A program made the translations under genes and the position numbers. A stretch of 64,000 nt of DNA from contig OV050030.1 in NCBI GenBank assembly GCA_920105625.2, positions 160,713,863-160,777,862 of the forward strand. The letters run 5' to 3'. This stretch comes from Clusia tigrina (taxonomy: Eukaryota > Arthropoda > Insecta > Diptera > Clusiidae). Below the pieces are notes generated by a model, which was not told where the DNA came from, ran no database searches, and worked only from the letters and a program-made list of their open reading frames with translations. Positions within the stretch are counted from its first letter, which is position 1; every line of letters begins with the position of its first letter. Shown here piece after piece: positions 57,230 to 64,000 of this stretch.

Positions 57230-60108
57230 GTAGCATAGCTATGAGCGATAGTTTAAATTGACAAGAAGCTCGAGTACTTTATTGTCAGAAAATTTCAAGC
57301 TTTTATTACACTCCTGTAAAAAGTTACAAGCATTTGAATGTTGCAAACTTTGATAGGTATAGGACGCACCGTATAGAAGTTAGGGCCATTTGAAGTTTAA
57401 AGGTGTTTGATTTGGGACTCAAGGGTAGCATAGCTATGCGCGATAGCTTAAATTGATAAGAGGAACGAGTACTTTATTGTCACAAAATTTCAAGTTTTTA
57501 TGACGCTCCAATAAAAATTTACATGCATTTGAATGTTGCAAACTTTGATAGGTATAGGACGCACCGTATAGAAGTTAGGGCCATTTGAAGTTTAAAGGTG
57601 TTTGATTTGGGACTCAAGGGTAGCATAGCTATGCGCGATAGCTTAAATCGATAAGAGGCTCGAGTACTTTGTCACAAAATTTCAAGATTTTATTACGCTC
57701 CAGAAAAAGTTACAAGCATTTGATTGTTGCACACTCTGATAGGTATAAGACGCACCGTATAGAAGTTAGGGCCATTTGAAGTTTTATCAATGTTTGTTTT
57801 GGGACTCAAGGGTAGCATAGCTATGCGCGATAGCTTAAATTGAGAAGACTGACGAGTACTTTATTGTCAGAAAATTTCAAGGTTTCTTGACGCTCCAGTA
57901 AAAAGTTACAAGCATTTAAATGTTGCAAACTATGATAGGTATAGGACGCACCGTATAGAAATAAGGGTCATTTGAAGTTTTATCAGTGTTTGTTTTCGGG
58001 CTCAAGTGTAGCATAGCTATGAGCGATAGCTTAAATTGACAAGAGGCTCGAGTACTTTATTGTCAGAAAATTTCAAGGTTTTATTACGCTCCTTTAAAAA
58101 CTTACAAGCATTTGAATGTTGCAAACTTTGATAGGTATAAGACGCAGCGTATAGAAGTTAGGGCCATTTGAAGTTTTACAATGTTTGTTTTGGGACTCAA
58201 GGGTAGCATAGCTATGAAGCGATAGCTTCAGTTTCAAGAGGCACGAGTACTTTATTGTCACAAAATTTCAAGGTTTTATTACGCTCCAGTAAAAAGTTAC
58301 AAGCATTTAAATGTTGCAAACTTTGATAGGTATAGGACGCACCGTATAGAAATAAGTGTCATTTGAAGTTTAAAGGTGTTTCATTTGGGACTTAAGGGAA
58401 GCATAGCTATGAGCGATAGCTTAAATTGACAAGAGGCTCGAGTACTTTATTGTCAGAAAATTTAAAGGTTTTATTACGCTCCTGTAAAAAGTTACAAGCA
58501 TTTGAATGTTGCAAACTTTGATAGGTATAAGACGCACCGTATAGAAGTTAGGGCCATTTGAAGTTTCATCAGTGTTTGTTTTGGGACTCAAGGGTAGCAT
58601 AGCTATGAGCGATAGCTTAAATCGATAAGAGGCTCGAGTACTTTGTCACAAAATTTCAAGATTTTATTAAGCTCCAGTAAAAAGTTACAAGCATTTGAAT
58701 GTTGCAAACTTTGATAGGTATAGGATGCACAGTATAGAAGTTAGGGCCATTTGAAGTTTTATCAGTGTTTGATTTGGGACTCAAGGGTAGCATAGCTATG
58801 CGCGATAACTTAAATTGATAAGAGGCACGAGTACTTTTCTGTCACAAAATTTTAAGGTTTTATTACGCTCCTGTAAAAAGTTACAAGCATTTGAATGTTG
58901 CAAACTTTGATAGGTATAAGACGCACCGTATAGAAATTAGGGCCATTTGAAGTTTTATTAATGTTTGTTTTGGGACTCAAGGGTAGCATAGCTATGAGCG
59001 ATAGCTTAAATTCACAAGAGGCACGAGTACTTTATTGTCACAAAATTTCAAGGTTTTATTACGCTCCAGTAAAAAGTTACAAGCATTTAAATGTTGCAAA
59101 CTTTGATAGGTATAGGACGCACCGTATAGAAATAAGGGTCATTTGAAGTTTAAAGGTGTTTGATTTGAGACTCAAGGGTAGCATAGCTATGAGCGATAGC
59201 TTAAATTGACAAGAGGCTCGAGTACTTTATTGTCAGAAAATTTCAAGGTTTTATTACACTCCTGTAAAAAGTTACAAACATTTGAATGTTGCAAACTTTG
59301 ATAGGTATAGGACGGACCGTATAGAAGTTAGGGCCATTTGAAGTTTAAAGGTGTTTGATTTGGGACTCAAGGGTAGCATAGCTATGCGCGATAGCTTAAA
59401 TTGATAAGAGGCACGAGTATTTTATTGTCACAAAATTTCAAGGTTCTATGACGCTCCAATAAAAATTTACATGCATTTGAATGTTGCAAACTTTGATAGG
59501 TATAGGACGCACCGTATAGAAATTAGGGCCATTTGAAGTTTAAATGTGTTTGATTTGGGACTCAAGGGTAGCATAGCTATGAGCGATAGCTTAAATCGAT
59601 AAGAGGCTCGAGTACTTTGTCACAAAATTTCAAGATTTTATTACGCTCCAGTAAAAAGTTACAAGCATTTGAATGTTGCAAACTTTGGTAGGTATAGGAT
59701 GCACAGTATAGAAGTTAGGGCCATTTGAAGTTTTATCAGTGTTTGATTTGGGACTCAAGGGTAGCATAGCTATGCGCGATAGCTTAAATTTATAAGAGGT
59801 ACGAGTACTTTATTGTGACATAATTTCAAGGGTTTATAACGCTCCAGTAAAAAGTTACAAGCATTTGATTGTTGCACACTTTGATAGGTATAAGACGCAC
59901 CGTATAGAAGTTAGGGCCATTTGAAGTTTGAAGGTGTTTGATTTGGGACTCAAGGGTAGCATAGCTATGCGCGATAGCTTAAATTGATAAGAGGCACGAG
60001 TACTTTATTGTCACAAAATTTCAAGGTTCTATGACGCTCCAATAAAAATTTACATGCATTTGAATGTTGCAAACTTTGATAGGTATAGGACGCACCGTAT
60101 AGAAATTA
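57230..60108 (+). repeat. 3892-bp-offset segmental duplication, copy 1 (visible part)
   Basis: Every monomer from about 57230 matches 61122-64000 at a constant offset of 3892 bp, equal to 20 monomers. I count by eye roughly 20 substitutions and no indel in 2.88 kb. Examples are AGGTATAAGA against AGGTGTAAGA near 57745, TCAGAAAATTTC against TCACAAAATTTC near 57866, and GGACCGTATAG against GGAGCGTATAG near 59315. Copy 1 could continue to about 61121, since copy 2 is cut by the window end. Confidence 0.92.
58204..58230 (+). repeat. Variant dyad GAAGC-GATA-GCTTC
   Basis: The usual ATGAGCGATAGCTTAA is changed to ATGAAGCGATAGCTTCAG by an inserted A and a T-to-C change on either side of GATA. Together they form a new perfect inverted repeat with 5-bp arms. 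The same variant is found at about 60938 (with CTTCAATTTC) and about 62108. Confidence 0.85.
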
Positions 60109-61088
60109 GGGCCATTTGAAGTTTAAATGTGTTTGATTTGGGACTCAAGGGTAGCATAGCTATGAGCGATAGCTTAAATCGATAAGAGGCTCGAGTACTT
60201 TGTCACAAAATTTCAAGATTTTATTACGCTCCAGTAAAAAGTTACAAGCATTTGAATGTTGCAAACTTTGATAGGTATAGGATGCACAGTATAGAAGTTA
60301 GGGCCATTTGAAGTTTTATCAGTGTTTGATTTGGGACTCAAGGGTAGCATAGCTATGCGCGATAGCTTAAATTTATAAGAGGTACGAGTACTTTATTGTG
60401 ACATAATTTCAAGGGTTTATGACGCTCCAGTAAAAAGTTACAAGCATTTGATTGTTGCAAACTTTGATAGGTATAAGACGCACCGTATAGAAGTTAGGGC
60501 CATTTGAAGTTTAAAGGTGTTTGATTTGGGACTCAAGGGTAGCATAGCTATGCGCGATAGCTTAAATTGATAAGAGGCACGAGTACTTTATTGTCACAAA
60601 ATTTCAAGTTTTTATGACGCTCCAATAAAAATTTACATGCATTTGAATGTTGCAAACTTTGATAGGTATAGGACGCACCGTATAGAAGTTAGGGCCATTT
60701 GAAGTTTAAAGGTGTTTGATTTGGGACTCAAGGGTAGCATAGCTATGAGCGATAGCTTAAATCGATAAGAGGCTCGAGTACTTTGGCACAAAATTTCAAG
60801 ATTTTATTACGCTCCAGTAAAAAGTTACAAGCATTTGAATGTTGCAAACTTTGATAGGTATAGGATGCACAGTATAGAAGTTAGGGCCATTTGAAGTTTT
60901 ATCAATGTTTGTTTTGGGACTCAAGGGTAGCATAGCTATGAAGCGATAGCTTCAATTTCAAGAGGCACGAGTACTTTATTGTCACAAAATATCAAGGTTT
61001 TATTAGGATCCAGTAAAAAGTTACAAGTATTTAAATGTTGCAAACTTTGATAGGTATAGGTCGCACCGTATAGAAATAAGGGTCATTT
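59340..61088 (+). repeat. 583-bp three-monomer unit in three tandem copies
   Basis: Unit boundaries are 59340, 59923, 60506 and 61089, each exactly 583 bp apart. Each unit begins with a GCGCG-loop monomer with CCAATAAAAATTTACATGC, followed by an AAATCGATAAGAGG monomer. Copies one and two end with a TTTATAAGAGG monomer. Copy three ends instead with the GAAGCGATAGCTTC-type monomer known from 58.2 kb, so it is chimeric. Copies one and two differ at few positions, such as GAGTATTTTATT against GAGTACTTTATT. Confidence 0.9.
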
Positions 61089-61121
61089 GAAGTTTAAAGG
61101 TGTTTGATTTGGGACTGAAGG

Positions 61122-64000
61122 GAAGCATAGCTATGAGCGATAGCTTAAATTGACAAGAAGCTCGAGTACTTTATTGTCAGAAAATTTCAAGCTTTTATTA
61201 CACTCCTGTAAAAAGTTACAAGCATTTGAATGTTGCAAACTTTGATAGGTATAGGACGCACCGTATAGAAGTTAGGGCCATTTGAAGTTTAAAGGTGTTT
61301 GATTTGGGACTCAAGGGTAGCGTAGCTATGCGCGATAGCTTAAATTGATAAGAGGAACGAGTACTTTATTGTCACAAAATTTCAAGTTTTTATGACGCTC
61401 CAATAAAAATTTACATGCATTTGAATGTTGCAAACTTTGATAGGTATAGGACGCACCGTATAGAAGTTAGGGCCATTTGAAGTTTAAAGGTGTTTGATTT
61501 GGGACTCAAGGGTAGCATAGCTATGCGCGATAGCTTAAATCGATAAGAGGCTCGAGTACTTTGTCACAAAATTTCAAGATTTTATTACGCTCCAGAAAAA
61601 GTTACAAGCATTTGATTGTTGCACACTCTGATAGGTGTAAGACGCACCGTATAGAAGTTAGGGCCATTTGAAGTTTTATCAATGTTTGTTTTGGGACTCA
61701 AGAGTAGCATAGCTATGCGCGATAGCTTAAATTGAGAAGACTGACGAGTACTTTATTGTCACAAAATTTCAAGGTTTCTTGACGCTCCAGTAAAAAGTTA
61801 CAAGCATTTAAATGTTGCAAACTATGATAGGTATAGGACGCACCGTATAGAAATAAGAGTCATTTGAAGTTTTATCAGTGTTTGTTTTCGGGCTCAAGTG
61901 TAGCATAGCTATGAGCGATAGCTTAAATTGACAAGAGGCTCGAGTACTTTATTGTCAGAAAATTTCAAGGTTTTATTACGCTCCTTTAAAAACTTACAAG
62001 CATTTGAATGTTGCAAACTTTGATAGGTATAAGACGCAGCGTATAGAAGTTAGGGCCATTTGAAGTTTTACAATGTTTGTTTTGGGACTCAAGGGTAGCA
62101 TAGCTATGAAGCGATAGCTTCAGTTTCAAGAGGCACGAGTACTTTATTGTCACAAAATTTCAAGGTTTTATTACGCTCCAGTAAAAAGTTACAAGCATTT
62201 AAATGTTGCAAACTTTGATAGGTATAGGACGCACCGTATAGAAATAAGTGTCATTTGAAGTTTAAAGGTGTTTCATTTGGGACTTAAGGGAAGCATAGCT
62301 ATGAGCGATAGCTTAAATTGACAAGAGGCTCGAGTACTTTATTGTCAGAAAATTTAAAGGTTTTATTACGCTCCTGTAAAAAGTTACAAGCATTTGAATG
62401 TTGCAAACTTTTATAGGTATAAGACGCACCGTATAGAAGTTAGGGCCATTTGAAGTTTCATTAGTGTTTGTTTTGGGACTCAAGGGTAGCATAGCTATGA
62501 GCGATAGCTTAAATCGATAAGAGGCTCGAGTACTTTGTCACAAAATTTCAAGATTTTATTAAGCTCCAGTAAAAAGTTACAAGCATTTGAATGTTGCAAA
62601 CTTTGATAGGTATAGGATGCACAGTATAGAAGTTAGGGCCATTTGAAGTTTTATCAGTGTTTGATTTGGGACTCAAGGGTAGCATAGCTATGCGCGATAA
62701 CTTAAATTGATAAGAGGCACGAGTACTTTTCTGTCACAAAATTTTAAGGTTTTATTACGCTCCTGTAAAAAGTTACAAGCATTTGAATGTTGCAAACTTT
62801 GATAGGTATAAGACGCACCGTATAGAAATTAGGGCCATTTGAAGTTTTATTAATGTTTGTTTTGGGACTCAAGGGTAGCATAGCTATGAGCGATAGCTTA
62901 AATTCACAAGAGGCACGAGTACTTTATTGTCACAAAATTTCAAGGTTTTATTACGCTCCAGTAAAAAGTTACAAGCATTTAAATGTTGCAAACTTTGATA
63001 GGTATAGGACGCACCGTATAGAAATAAGGGTCATTTGAAGTTTAAAGGTGTTTGATTTGAGACTCAAGGGTAGCATAGCTATGAGCGATAGCTTAAATTG
63101 ACAAGAGGCTCGAGTACTTTATTGTCAGAAAATTTCAAATTTTTATTACACTCCTGTAAAAAGTTACAAACATTTGAATGTTGCAAACTTTGATAGGTAT
63201 AGGACGGAGCGTATAGAAGTTAGGGCCATTTGAAGTTTAAAGGTGTTTGATTTGGGACTCAAGGGTAGCATAGCTATGCGCGATAGCTTAAATTGATAAG
63301 AGGCACGAGTACTTTATTGTCACAAAATTTCAAGGTTCTATGACGCTCCAATAAAAATTTACATGCATTTGAATGTTGCAAACTTTGATAGGTATAAGAC
63401 GCACCGTATAGAAATTAGGGCCATTTGAAGTTTAAATGTGTTTGATTTGGGACTCAAGGGTAGCATAGCTATGAGCGATAGCTTAAATCGATAAGAGGCT
63501 CGAGTACTTTGTCACTAAATTTCAAGATTTTATTACGTTCCAGTAAAAAGTTACAAGCATTTGAATGTTGCAAACTTTGATAGGTATAGGATGCACAGTA
63601 TAGAAGTTAGGGCCATTTGAAGTTTTATCAGTGTTTGATTTGGGACTCAAGGGTAGCATAGCTATGCGCGATAGCTTAAATTTATAAGAGGTACGAGTAC
63701 TTTATTGTGACATAATTTCAAGGGTTTATAACGCTCCAGTAAAAAGTTACAAGCATTTGATTGTTGCACACTTTGATAGGTATAAGACGCACCGTATAGA
63801 AGTTAGGGCCATATGAAGTTTGAAGGTGTTTGATTTGGGACTCAAGGGTAGCATAGCTATGCGCGATAGCTTAAATTGATAAGAGGCACGAGTACTTTAT
63901 TGTCACAAAATTTCAAGGTTCTATGACGCTCCAATAAAAATTTACATGCATTTGAATGTTGCAAACTTTGATAGGTATAGGACGCACCGTATAGAAATTA
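61122..64000 (+). repeat. 3892-bp-offset segmental duplication, copy 2
   Basis: This is the partner of 57230-60108 and runs to the window end without losing register. The left edge lies at about 61122-61130. Upstream of it this copy reads GATTTGGGACTGAAGGG while copy 1 reads TTTTCGGGCGCAAGGG. It contains its own copy of the 583-bp unit from 63232 on. Some substitutions are private to it, for example CACTAAATTTC near 63513 and TTACGTTCC near 63534. Confidence 0.92.

Larger units (their letters stand above)
1..64000. repeat. Uninterrupted ~195-bp satellite DNA array filling the window
   Basis: Landmarks such as GGGACTCAAGGGTAGC, AGCTATGAGCGATAGCT, GAGTACTTTATTG, AAAAAGTTACAAGCATTT, TTGCAAACTTTGATAGG and GACGCACCGTATAGAAG return in the same order every 191-196 bp from one end to the other, about 329 times. 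Subfamilies differ by substitutions and small indels. I see no stretch longer than one monomer that does not belong to the repeat, so there is no gene, transposon or spacer. Known behaviour of such arrays: they form heterochromatin and evolve by unequal exchange and gene conversion. A centromeric, pericentromeric or subtelomeric location is inference. The species cannot be told from the sequence. Confidence 0.97.

Noticed and set aside
1200..63038. Dozens of open frames of 60-87 codons on the + strand
   Set aside because: They are the same monomer subfamily read over and over. They start at ATG, GTG or TTG inside the repeat, end at the conserved monomer-boundary TGA, and have no domain, promoter or sign of selection.
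1..64000. CRISPR array
   Set aside because: There are no short conserved repeats separated by unique spacers of even length. The entire 195-bp period is homologous between copies, and no cas genes are present.
490..64000. Transposable element terminal repeats or coding domains
   Set aside because: I saw no interruption of monomer register by foreign sequence. Changes in register are explained by deletions or expansions within monomers.
1..64000. Identification of the species or a named satellite family
   Set aside because: I do not recognise the monomer. A search of the consensus against satellite and genome databases would decide it, and I cannot run one here.

Overview
This window is one block of satellite DNA from end to end. 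I find no protein-coding gene, RNA gene, transposon, CRISPR array or unique-sequence island in its 64 kb. A monomer of about 195 bp (usual lengths 191, 192, 195 and 196 bp, about 38% GC by a hand count of the consensus) is repeated roughly 329 times. An organisation of this size, with many diverged monomer subfamilies and nested higher-order repeats, is typical of eukaryotic nuclear satellite DNA in centromeric, pericentromeric or subtelomeric heterochromatin. I cannot name the species. I see no known centromere protein box that would prove centromere function.

Layout. Positions 1-489 carry about 2.5 rather diverged monomers in the opposite orientation. At about 490-500 the array flips strand through a hairpin-like junction, and from there to 64000 every monomer runs on the + strand. 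From 1.4 to 6.2 kb there are 582-587 bp three-monomer units and the first copies of a four-monomer cassette (at 3918 and 5471) that recurs at 9156, 10789, 13399 and 15027. From 10.5 to 16.1 kb the repeats are marked by a fused monomer that lost 118 bp, and a 1628-bp unit is tandemly duplicated. From 16 to 29 kb there are shorter mosaic duplications (offsets 1922, 973, 970 and 1747 bp). From 29.2 to 53.5 kb a 2.8-kb segment and parts of it recur several times, together with 214-bp and 267-bp oversized monomers and a subfamily found nowhere else. From 57.2 kb to the end, a segment of at least 2.88 kb is repeated at an offset of exactly 3892 bp with about 99% identity. Inside it is a 583-bp three-monomer unit in two full copies and one chimeric copy.

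The many open frames of about 61-64 codons are by-products of the repeat. One base difference in a monomer subfamily (AAATTCAC in place of AAATTGAC) removes an in-frame TGA, and every such frame then ends at the conserved TGA near the monomer boundary. They lack any sign of being genes.

The interest lies in the array's architecture: the strand switch, the nested higher-order repeats, the breakpoints that record unequal exchange or template switching, and the short dyad symmetries kept in almost every monomer.
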